Assembly: GCA_041676625.1 (NCBI GenBank)
Contig: JBAYRN010000003.1
Coordinates: 1 to 64,000, forward strand
Source: JAEXNA01 sp041676625
GTDB lineage: Bacteria; Vulcanimicrobiota; Xenobia; Xenobiales; JADMJV01
DNA: 64,000 bases
Direction of reading: 5' to 3'
Below the pieces are notes generated by a model. It made no database searches. It was not told where the DNA came from and was given only the letters and a program-made list of their open reading frames with translations. Shown piece by piece: positions 32,252 to 40,014 of this stretch (position 1 is the first letter of the stretch; every line of letters starts with the position of its first letter). A program made the translations under genes and the position numbers.

Positions 32252-33576
32252 AGCTCTTCGTAAAACGCCACACCGACGGGGAGGTGCTCGCCCACCAGGT
32301 CGGTATACTCTTCGTTGTAGGTAAGCCAGCAGCCGTTGTATAGAGAGATACTCCCCAAAGAGATCAGAGCGCCCACTATCTGAAAGTTTGTCTTAACGGT
32401 GACGTCACCACGAGCATAGACCATCCCTTGAAAATAAGAGTCACCCAACCAGTTGGCGTCCAGGGGGTTGTTGGCTTGGAAAAAAGCATCGCGGCGGCGG
32501 CCGTGCAGAGACGTACCCAGTGACAAGGCATTGATAGCATCGTGGGTTCGTAAATGGTCAGGTAGCTCCTGATCATCCCAATTTTCGGTGAGACCGGTCG
32601 ATTCGTCATCAACGACCAGAAGTAGCAGCTGTGGCAGCGGTGGCTCCCAATCCAGCACATTGGGTGAAAAATGGTGAGTCGGGATCGGCACTCCGGCGTC
32701 GCTGAGTTGATAATCCTCTGCCAGGATCATGGCGCGTGTACCATCCTGGCTCACGTAAGAGGTCCCATCGTGCTTGATGTAGTGCTTATTGGACCGGAAA
32801 AAGTACTGGAGGTCTTCCATGGCTTTCAACACTTTGCTGGCAAGGGGGTCGGAGGCATATCCGGGATAGGTCTCCTTCAGACTGAGGGCCACCCTGGCCG
32901 GGGCGGCGTTGGACAGGGCGAATCCGTGACCACCGTTGGGTCCGGCGATCGGATTGATCCATTCCACGATAGGCTTAGGCTGCAGAGGTCGAAAAGGATC
33001 GGGACTGGGTTCGGGGTCCGGTGGATCGGGAACCCATGGACCGTCATGCTTGCCAAGCGCCTGGTGACCTCCGGCGGGGTTTTGCTCATAATTTTCCAGA
33101 GCCAGAACCAGGCGCTCCACCGCTGACTGGAATCCGTGGACATTGGCTAGATTCTGGAGGGCACCCGCCGCATTGATGCCCTCAAGAGAGATATCCCCCC
33201 CGGCCAGCAGAGCTACCCCCGCCGTGCGGTCTGAAATAACGGTGGCACTGCCTCCGAGCATGGTTATGTCGCCGGTCGTGTAGATGCTACCTGTGCCCTC
33301 GATGTTGCCATACACGGTCAGGTCTCCGTCTACGTAGAGCGTGCCCTCGGTCAGAGACAGCGTTCCGCTCACGGTCAAGGAGCCACTCCTGGAGCGAGCA
33401 TCTCGTACATAAACGTAGCCAGATAGGGGTGACCCCCCGGCCAGCGGTGGAGAAGACATTCCGCCCGCCACATAGTCGGCCACGTCGATGTCGGGGATGA
33501 TGTCCGCTGCCCCGTCCTCGATCGTCTGATCGGGAAATTCCAGCTCGAGATTTTCGGAGAAGGCCTCTCCACCCAT
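32248..33576 (-). CDS. Large pseudopilin-like globular region (downstream part of interrupted frame)
   Basis: 442 residues from ATG 33576, but the same frame is open without break back to 33666 (472 residues). There it meets a TGA that ends a 55-residue prepilin N-terminus (33667-33834). The protein has a beta-rich repeat region typical of exported structural proteins (GSLTVSGTLSLTEGTLYVDGDLTVYGNIEGTGSIYTTGDITMLGG), then a Pro-rich stretch and a globular C-terminus. No SD precedes ATG 33576. Taken alone it has no signal peptide, so it makes most sense as the body of the upstream prepilin. The TGA could be a nonsense mutation or a sequencing error. Confidence 0.6.
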   Translation of the reverse strand: MGGEAFSENLELEFPDQTIEDGAADIIPDIDVADYVAGGMSSPPLAGGSPLSGYVYVRDARSRSGSLTVSGTLSLTEGTLYVDGDLTVYGNIEGTGSIYTTGDITMLGGSATVISDRTAGVALLAGGDISLEGINAAGALQNLANVHGFQSAVERLVLALENYEQNPAGGHQALGKHDGPWVPDPPDPEPSPDPFRPLQPKPIVEWINPIAGPNGGHGFALSNAAPARVALSLKETYPGYASDPLASKVLKAMEDLQYFFRSNKHYIKHDGTSYVSQDGTRAMILAEDYQLSDAGVPIPTHHFSPNVLDWEPPLPQLLLLVVDDESTGLTENWDDQELPDHLRTHDAINALSLGTSLHGRRRDAFFQANNPLDANWLGDSYFQGMVYARGDVTVKTNFQIVGALISLGSISLYNGCWLTYNEEYTDLVGEHLPVGVAFYEEL

Positions 33577-33666
33577 AGGTGCCGGTGCTTCCAGGCGGCT
33601 CAGCGGCGATAGTTCAAAATCTCCTGATTCGCTTAGCGCGAAAATCTCCCCGTAGGGCCGTGCCTT

Positions 33667-33834
33667 TCAGGTTTCCAGAACCGACTCTCCTACCTGAATG
33701 GCGCGCACCGTTGCTCCGCCCTTCTCTTGTACGGAGAGACTGGTTATGGTGAGTCCCATGAGAGAGAGTGAGGCCACCGATAGCACCAGGAAGGCTATCA
33801 ACATTTCTCCCAAAGTAAAGCCGCGAGGTTTCAT
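33667..33834 (-). pseudogene. Prepilin N-terminus (PilV-like) cut off by in-frame TGA
   Basis: 55 codons, MKPRGFTLGEMLIAFLVLSVASLSLMGL, then TSLSVQEKGGATVRAIQVGESVLET, then TGA. The opening is a perfect type IV prepilin leader: basic, G before F, Glu at +5, and a hydrophobic helix. The sequence after the stop continues in the same frame (KARPYGEIFALSESGDFELSPLSRL) into the 442-residue downstream ORF. VGESVLE-x-x-K-ARPYG is just what such a pilin helix-to-head junction looks like, so the stop interrupts one gene of about 528 codons spanning 32248-33834. Confidence 0.7.
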
Positions 33835-33903
33835 ACGTCTTAAAGATAGCAGAAGGTGACTATTCTGGCATTGATTATGGAATGCTAATTTGGCAAATTT
33901 CCG

Positions 33904-36267
33904 TCAATGAAGCTGAATATCTGGCCTATAGTCCTCGCGATATCTAAGCTCTGCGAATCTATCCTCTACGATTCCGAATACTCTTAATTGCTTTCCACTA
34001 ATCAGGGGTTTGGGAAGACTTGCTTTGAAGAGACCGTCCGCGTCGGTCGGTCCACTGAAGACCAGCTTTTCTCCTTGAAAAATGGCGATCCGTTCGACTG
34101 GTTTTCTTTCAATGTGGGCCCAACCTCTCAATCTGTAACCACTCTCTTCGAGAATCATCTCGGACAACTCGCCCTGTATGGCGTCGTTTCTCTGGAGTTG
34201 TCGCCCCGCCAAAGTCAAGACGTCATCGAGGAGTGTATAGGCATGTGGTTCAGCCAGCGTTGTTTTGAGCATCTCTCCACTCGGACTCACCGTGAGCACG
34301 TCTAGGTGGTTCTCTCCCGGTTTCAGAAAGTCGGGATTGAACAGGACCGAGAATTCTCCGTTGGGCTTTGTCCAACCGGTGCCCACGATCTGATCATTGA
34401 GGGCTACGGCGATTTTTTGGCTTTGCCCGTCGGGCGTTCCGTCGGCCAGTGTCCCACGGACTCGGCAAGGTACGAATCTCGAATCCGGATTCACATCGAG
34501 CAATAAACTGGGCCACAACACTTCTGCCTTGAGCGGCCCTGTCTTCACGGATTCAACGTTTTGCCTAACTAAGTTGCTGTCCGGACCCGGGTGGTACAGC
34601 TTTTCCAGGTTCGGACCGAAGAGACTCGCCCTTCTTGCCGCTGCTTGTCGAAGCAGTTCCAGGCTTTCGGGGTAGGGTACGGGACGATGCCCGCCTGCCA
34701 GATCCGAAGAGACGATTCGATCCTGAGAGGCTTTAGGGTGGGGAAAAAGTGGCTTTCCCTGCACTTCCCAGGGCAACGGATGGCCGAGGATGGAAGCGAT
34801 CGTCGGCAGAATGTCCAAAGTAGTGACGGGTTGGTCCACGATTCTTCCTGCTTCAGCGTTCCCAGGTAGCTTGAACAGCAGCGGCACTGGAGCCACTTCA
34901 CCCAGATTTGAAAGGGCTGCCGGTCGGAAAGGCGCTGATGGATGGTAGCTTGCACCATGATCTGAAACAACCACAAAAAGGCACTGCTCATAGAGTCCGC
35001 TTTGCCCAAGTTGGTCAATGGTCATACCAAGCAAGCGGTCGCAGAATTTTGCTTGTAGCAAATGCCGCTGATAAGCTTGCACGGCCGCCCAATCTGAACG
35101 CCACGTCCAATTTGGGAGAACCCCCTCCACCTGAGCATCTCCACCACCGTCGTACTCTTTGCCATCCGGCAAGAAACTGTACGGATAATGGGGTAGATTC
35201 GTGTGCAAGAAGAACAAGGACTGCGGTTCCTTGCCCTCGAGTGAAGAGAGAAAATTCAGGTGGATCCGCTCTCGCGGAGGTCTATCGTGACCGCTACCAA
35301 AACGCTGCCAACTCATATTCACCGCTGGAAGACGTGTCTCCAGAATTGGAGGAGAAACAGAGTGAGCGAAGATAATCGCTACGTCCGAGAGGAGTGTGCT
35401 CAGTCGCTGTGAAGCGAGTTCTTCAATGTTCTCGGTCTGAACCTGGGGGCTGAGAAGTGTAAGGTTCTCGGATACCAGAAGTCGGTAGGTTCCACCCAAG
35501 TAGGTGAATAGGTTTTCCGGATAGTTTAGGAGAACAGGAGGCTTGTCGGGGGGCGCCCTTCTTCCAGTCAGAATAGCGGGAACGGCTCTCATAGTGTCAT
35601 CGGCTACAGTTACGGCATTGCGATACCAAACGGAATCCTTTTGCAGTCTGGCAAAATTCGGAAACGATTGCTCGTCGATCTCTAACGATGGACTCAAAAT
35701 CGTTGATAAGGGAAATTCGTCAAAGATTATAAAGATGATCGGCGTCTTAGAAGCTACCTGGGTTTCGAAGATACCGGAGTTGATCGTTTTATGGACGACA
35801 TTCTTCACCGGTGAGAAATATAGAAACCGAACAGGCAAAAAAATAACCGCCAGAGCAGCCAGGCTCATAAAGCGGTAAAATCCCTCGGATCGGTGATAAC
35901 ACCAGGTAGTAACGCCGGCCAACAGGAGCGCCAGAACGAGCCCCAGCGGGAGAAGCCTGGTCTGGGCCAAGAACAGCAGAATAAAGATGGTTGTCATGAA
36001 GACTCGGTGCAGCAGAGGCCGTAAGGGCTTCCATAGCAGCAAAGCTAAGCACTCAAGCCCGGCTAGCAATAGTCCCGGGACGAAGGTAAGGAATAGCGCC
36101 AAGATGACGATGTCCGAAGGTTCGGAACGCCGCACGATGAAGAACTCGGCCTGCTTGCCGAGGAGTTCTATAAGCGGGATGCCTATCGCGGCTGCAGTAC
36201 CAGAGAAGAGGTGTAAGAAGTCCTGGCTGATGGAATGATTCTCATTGCCCGGTGACTTGGATTTCAT
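33904..36267 (-). CDS. Membrane-anchored sulfatase-family (alkaline phosphatase superfamily) protein
   Basis: 787 residues. Five to six N-terminal helices (~30-150) precede an extracytoplasmic sulfatase domain (~170-530). The domain has the metal Asp in PIIFIIFDEFPL, Thr in ADDTMRAVPAILTGR (the nucleophile position of phosphotransferases and lipid-headgroup transferases), and VVVSDHGASYHP late. About 250 C-terminal residues are beta-rich, with two Ig-like parts. This resembles phosphoglycerol/phosphoethanolamine transferase-type proteins more than true sulfatases, since no Cys or Ser formylglycine motif is seen. SD GAGGGG lies just before the ATG. Base composition looks more AT-rich than the neighbours. 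Confidence 0.8.
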   Translation of the reverse strand: MKSKSPGNENHSISQDFLHLFSGTAAAIGIPLIELLGKQAEFFIVRRSEPSDIVILALFLTFVPGLLLAGLECLALLLWKPLRPLLHRVFMTTIFILLFLAQTRLLPLGLVLALLLAGVTTWCYHRSEGFYRFMSLAALAVIFLPVRFLYFSPVKNVVHKTINSGIFETQVASKTPIIFIIFDEFPLSTILSPSLEIDEQSFPNFARLQKDSVWYRNAVTVADDTMRAVPAILTGRRAPPDKPPVLLNYPENLFTYLGGTYRLLVSENLTLLSPQVQTENIEELASQRLSTLLSDVAIIFAHSVSPPILETRLPAVNMSWQRFGSGHDRPPRERIHLNFLSSLEGKEPQSLFFLHTNLPHYPYSFLPDGKEYDGGGDAQVEGVLPNWTWRSDWAAVQAYQRHLLQAKFCDRLLGMTIDQLGQSGLYEQCLFVVVSDHGASYHPSAPFRPAALSNLGEVAPVPLLFKLPGNAEAGRIVDQPVTTLDILPTIASILGHPLPWEVQGKPLFPHPKASQDRIVSSDLAGGHRPVPYPESLELLRQAAARRASLFGPNLEKLYHPGPDSNLVRQNVESVKTGPLKAEVLWPSLLLDVNPDSRFVPCRVRGTLADGTPDGQSQKIAVALNDQIVGTGWTKPNGEFSVLFNPDFLKPGENHLDVLTVSPSGEMLKTTLAEPHAYTLLDDVLTLAGRQLQRNDAIQGELSEMILEESGYRLRGWAHIERKPVERIAIFQGEKLVFSGPTDADGLFKASLPKPLISGKQLRVFGIVEDRFAELRYREDYRPDIQLH

Positions 36268-36334
36268 ATCCCCTCTTTCATACTCGGTCGAGCATAGACC
36301 TGTTCACCCCGACAGGTGGACAGCAGTCGAGAAT

Positions 36335-38176
36335 TCAGCTTTCGGCGGCTTGGAGTGCTGCTTTTTTCTCTTTTCTCAGTCTGGCTCGGGCGTGAGTGCA
36401 GAGGTGCTTTTTGCGGATGCGGACCGAGCCGGGGGTGATCTCCACGAGTTCGTCGTCGGCGATGTATTCCAGTGCTTTTTCCAGGTTCATCTCCCGGGGC
36501 ACCTCCAGCCGCAGAGTCTGCTCAGCGGTGGAGCTGCGGATATTGGTCACCTGTTTCTTCTTGCACACGTTGACTTCCAGATCGCCCGGCCGACAGTGCT
36601 CACCCACAACCATTCCGGCGTAGACCGTGTCCTGGGGTTTTATGAAATAGGTCCCACGATCCTGGAGTTGGTGCAGAGCGTAGGTGGTGGCGGCACCCGT
36701 GTCAGAGGCGATCAGGCTACCCCGATGGCGGGATCGCAATTCTCCTTTGAAAGGGCCGTAACCGTCGTTGAGGTGACTCATGATGCCATAGCCCCTGGTA
36801 AAAGTGAGGAGTTCGGAGCGGAATCCGATGAGACCGCGCATGGGTATTCGGTAGACCAACCGAACCCGGCCTGTGCCCGCTCCCGACATATTTAGCATCT
36901 CACCTTTGCGCTCACCGAGCCTCTCCACGACGGCCCCCACGTGCTCTTCGGGAAGGTCCACGGTCAGCTCTTCCATCGGTTCGGTCAGGCCTTCGTCGCT
37001 CTCTTTAAAGAGCACTCGAGGTGCGGAAACGGACAATTCGTATCCCTCTCGGCGCATGGTCTCCAGTAAAATTCCCAGGTGTAGCTCTCCCCGGCCACAC
37101 ACCTCGAAAGTATCGGGGCTGTCGGTAGGGATGACCCGGAGGGCCACGTTTCGTTCGAGCTCCTTCTCCAGGCGCTCTTTCAAGTGTCGGCTGGTTACCA
37201 ACTTTCCGTCTTGCCCGGAGAGTGGACTGTCGGAAGTCATGAAGTTCATGGCCAGAGTCGGCTCGTCGACGGTGATGGGCGGCAGAAGGGAGGGGGCCTC
37301 GGGGTCGGTGATGGTGTCTCCGATCTCCACATCGTTTAAGCCGGCCACCACCACGATGTCACCCACCGAGGCCTGTTCGGCCTTGCTGCGGCCCAGACCG
37401 TCGAACAGAAACAGGCCTGAGAGGCGATTTTTGTGGAGTGAGGTATCGTCCGGGGTTCCGTAGACGATGGACTGATCGGCTCGCACGGTTCCCTGGCTGA
37501 TCCGTCCGATGGCTAGTCGGCCGATGTAGTCGTCGTAATCCAGAGAGCTTACTCTTAGCTGGAGGGGGCCGGAAGGGTCTCCCTGGGGGCTGGGCACGTG
37601 CTTCACGATGGCCTCAAAAAGAGGAGCCAGATTTTCATAGGGGCCTTCCACTGCCATGGCCGCTACCTGATCTTTGGCCGAACAGTAGACGATGGGAAAG
37701 TCGATCTGGTGGTCCTGAGCATCCAGGGCAAAGAAGAGTTCCAGCACTTCGTCGACCACCTGGGGTGCCCGCCCGTCCGGGCGATCGATCTTGTTGACCA
37801 CCAGGATCGGGGTGAGGCCCTGAGCCAGGGCCTTGGAGACCACGAAGCGAGTCTGCGCCATGGGACCTTCGGCGGCATCGACCACCAGCAAGCAGCCATC
37901 CACCATGCCCAGCACGCGCTCCACTTCCCCGGCAAAGTCGGCGTGCCCGGGAGTGTCCACGATGTTGATCAGGGTGTCGCCGTAGCGCACGGAGGTGTTC
38001 TTGGAGAGGATCGTGATGCCCCGCTCTCGCTCCAGATCGCTTGAATCCATAACCCGTTCATCGATTTTCTGGCCGGGCCGAAACACCCCCGACTGCTTGA
38101 GTAGCCCGTCCACCAGAGTGGTCTTCCCGTGATCGATGTGGGCGATGATAGCGATATTCTTGAGTTCTCTTTGCAT
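36335..38176 (-). CDS. typA: Translational GTPase TypA/BipA
   Basis: 613 residues, the normal length for the family (~600). The GTP-binding G1 motif is AHIDHGKTTLVDGLL (~12-26), G2 RGITI, G3 DTPGHADF and G4 NKID; the EF-Tu-like domain, EF-G-type domains III and V and the TypA-specific C-terminus (GYGIMSHLNDGYGPFKGELRSRHRGSLIASDTG) follow. TypA binds the ribosome and aids assembly or stress translation. It faces away from the siderophore genes across a 128-base intergenic region, so some promoter elements there may be shared. Confidence 0.97.
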   Translation of the reverse strand: MQRELKNIAIIAHIDHGKTTLVDGLLKQSGVFRPGQKIDERVMDSSDLERERGITILSKNTSVRYGDTLINIVDTPGHADFAGEVERVLGMVDGCLLVVDAAEGPMAQTRFVVSKALAQGLTPILVVNKIDRPDGRAPQVVDEVLELFFALDAQDHQIDFPIVYCSAKDQVAAMAVEGPYENLAPLFEAIVKHVPSPQGDPSGPLQLRVSSLDYDDYIGRLAIGRISQGTVRADQSIVYGTPDDTSLHKNRLSGLFLFDGLGRSKAEQASVGDIVVVAGLNDVEIGDTITDPEAPSLLPPITVDEPTLAMNFMTSDSPLSGQDGKLVTSRHLKERLEKELERNVALRVIPTDSPDTFEVCGRGELHLGILLETMRREGYELSVSAPRVLFKESDEGLTEPMEELTVDLPEEHVGAVVERLGERKGEMLNMSGAGTGRVRLVYRIPMRGLIGFRSELLTFTRGYGIMSHLNDGYGPFKGELRSRHRGSLIASDTGAATTYALHQLQDRGTYFIKPQDTVYAGMVVGEHCRPGDLEVNVCKKKQVTNIRSSTAEQTLRLEVPREMNLEKALEYIADDELVEITPGSVRIRKKHLCTHARARLRKEKKAALQAAES

Positions 38177-38250
38177 TGCGACGGCGCGTTCGGGTTGCTG
38201 CGGGTGAGGACCTTTACGCTACAAGCGTTTGCGAACTTTTTTTATGGAAA

Positions 38251-38264
38251 TTAGGCGCGCCTAA
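38251..38264. promoter_or_regulatory. 14-bp palindrome TTAGGCGCGCCTAA before the siderophore promoter
   Basis: A perfect palindrome 5 bases upstream of the -35 of the siderophore genes. The TTAGG/CCTAA half-sites resemble those of DtxR-family metalloregulators (IdeR/DtxR/MntR), though the DtxR consensus has 9 bases between them rather than 4. The site would be well placed for iron-dependent control of the NIS genes. No regulator gene is nearby. Confidence 0.5.
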
Positions 38265-38269
38265 CTCGG

Positions 38270-38298
38270 TTGACAGGTGTCCCTAACGGACCTATTAT
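38270..38298 (+). promoter_or_regulatory. Near-perfect sigma-70 promoter of the siderophore genes, probably leaderless
   Basis: TTGACA (38270-38275), 17-base spacer, TATTAT (38293-38298): a full consensus -35 and a 5/6 -10. Transcription would start about 6-7 bases beyond, at or next to the ATG at 38305, so the first siderophore mRNA is likely leaderless. No SD could fit upstream of that ATG. Confidence 0.75.
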
Positions 38299-38304
38299 GG
38301 GCGA

Positions 38305-40014
38305 ATGCTTTCGACGCCGGAAAATTGGGCTTCAGCTCCCACCCGAGAACGCGCTGCGCTCGAGATCCTGGAGAGGTTGGCCATGGCCTGCCTACGGGAG
38401 GGACTTCTTTCGGGCGAGTTGGAAGGGCGACACTTGAGGCTCCGGGGGGAGGACGGGGCTCTTCTGGGTTTGGAGCTTGACCAACTCTTCAGCATGAGTC
38501 GCTTCGATCTCGCCCGACTGCCTGTCGATTTGCAAGAGCTGGGTCCAGACCGTTTGTTTGAATGGTTCCTCGACCACCTTCTGAAGCCCCCTGAAGCGCG
38601 CCGAGCTGCGCTGCAAGTTGAACTGAACAACAGCTATCTCAATATGGCACTCTCTTTGCAGGCGCTGGACACCCTGGGTGTCGGGGAGCCGGGACGGGGG
38701 GAGTTGGCCGACTGGGAAGCCCGGGTCTGGTGCGGGCATCCCCTGCATCCTGGAGCCCGACTGCGCTCTGGACTGACCGTGGAAGAGAACAAGAACTACG
38801 GGCCGGAATGGGAAGCGCGACTGCAACTACCCATGCTCAAGGTGCCCGCCGCCTGTTTGGCGGAAGTGGGGTCTTTCACCCGACGTATTCTCTCTCTTTT
38901 TCCCTCCCTGGGTGAAGTGGACGAGGGGTGGGCCCTGGTGCCGGTGCATCCCTGGCAGGCCGAAAACGACTTGCCCACGCGCTTTGCCGATCGCTTCGAG
39001 TCCGGGGAGTTGCGTTTCAGCGGGCACACCATCCCGGCTCGCCCCACCATGAGTTTTCGTAGCGTGGTCCTGGAGAGCGAAGTGGGGGGAGATTTTCATC
39101 TCAAGCTTCCGGTTGCGGTGCAGACGACGGGTGCTACCCGCACCGTATCGGTGGCGGCTACCCACAACGGCCCTTTGATGAGTCGTTTTCTGAATCAGCT
39201 CTTCGCACACTCTGATATCATTCAGACCAGCCTCTTCGATCATCTCCACCTGATGGCGGAACCGGCATCTTTTTATTTCCGAGACGACCAGTCGGACCGC
39301 AGTCGATTCTTGTCGGGCGTACTGAGGCGCGGACCGCGAGAAAAGAAGGGGGAGGGAGGCCGCTGGCTGTTGCCCGCCGCTGCCCTCCTGGAGCCTCGGA
39401 AAAACGCCCTTTTTGTGAGGGCAGCTCAGTATTACGGTCTGACCCCCCGGGCACTTTTTACCCGCTACTGCCGCTGCTTACTACCGGCCCAGGCGTTCTT
39501 GTGCGGAGAGCTGGGGATCGCCCTGGAGGCCCACCCTCAAAACATCGTGGTAGATTTTCGGGGAATGCGAGGCTCGGCTCCGGACGTGCACTTCTGGTAC
39601 CGGGACCTGGGTGGGATCCGGATGCACCCCGAGCGCCTGGGCGATGCTCTCAGACGGCGTGGCTGGAGAGAGTTGGAGGTTCCGAAGTTCTGGCCCGGCT
39701 CGGCTACTTCCACCAACTCGGTCCGAGATTTGAGTTCCAAATTTGTCTACTCATTGTTGCAAAACCATATGGGTGAATTGATCCGAGCCATTTGCCGATC
39801 CGGTGAACCGGAAGACGACTACTGGAAAGTGGTTTACGACTTATTGGAAGAGCATCGCCCCCTGATGGGTCAGGATCTAGCTGAGCGGGTCTTCAGCCCC
39901 CAATGGGACCTCAAGGCGATGTGGACTATGCGTCTGGATTCCGCGATCACCGAGTACACCTTTTGTCCGGTGAAGAACCCACTTATACAGGGTCGGGACG
40001 AATGCCCCGCGTGA
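38305..40014 (+). CDS. IucA/IucC-type NIS siderophore synthetase (1)
   Basis: 569 residues with NRPS-independent siderophore synthetase hallmarks: GHPLHPGARLRSGL (ATP/substrate N-terminal motif), VPVHPWQ, PTMSFRSV, KLPVAVQTTGATRTVS and ALEAHPQN, with a C-terminal FhuF-like tail. These enzymes condense a carboxylate (commonly citrate or a derivative) with an amine or alcohol using ATP. The usual partners are absent from the window: a lysine/ornithine hydroxylase, an acetyltransferase and a TonB receptor. A second synthetase overlaps by 13 bases. Leaderless promoter with an upstream palindrome. Confidence 0.9.
   Translation: MLSTPENWASAPTRERAALEILERLAMACLREGLLSGELEGRHLRLRGEDGALLGLELDQLFSMSRFDLARLPVDLQELGPDRLFEWFLDHLLKPPEARRAALQVELNNSYLNMALSLQALDTLGVGEPGRGELADWEARVWCGHPLHPGARLRSGLTVEENKNYGPEWEARLQLPMLKVPAACLAEVGSFTRRILSLFPSLGEVDEGWALVPVHPWQAENDLPTRFADRFESGELRFSGHTIPARPTMSFRSVVLESEVGGDFHLKLPVAVQTTGATRTVSVAATHNGPLMSRFLNQLFAHSDIIQTSLFDHLHLMAEPASFYFRDDQSDRSRFLSGVLRRGPREKKGEGGRWLLPAAALLEPRKNALFVRAAQYYGLTPRALFTRYCRCLLPAQAFLCGELGIALEAHPQNIVVDFRGMRGSAPDVHFWYRDLGGIRMHPERLGDALRRRGWRELEVPKFWPGSATSTNSVRDLSSKFVYSLLQNHMGELIRAICRSGEPEDDYWKVVYDLLEEHRPLMGQDLAERVFSPQWDLKAMWTMRLDSAITEYTFCPVKNPLIQGRDECPA

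Noticed and set aside
33660..33680. Recoding (selenocysteine or other) of the TGA in the pseudopilin gene
   Set aside because: No conserved SECIS-like hairpin is evident after the codon, and pilin heads do not use selenocysteine; mutation or error is simpler.
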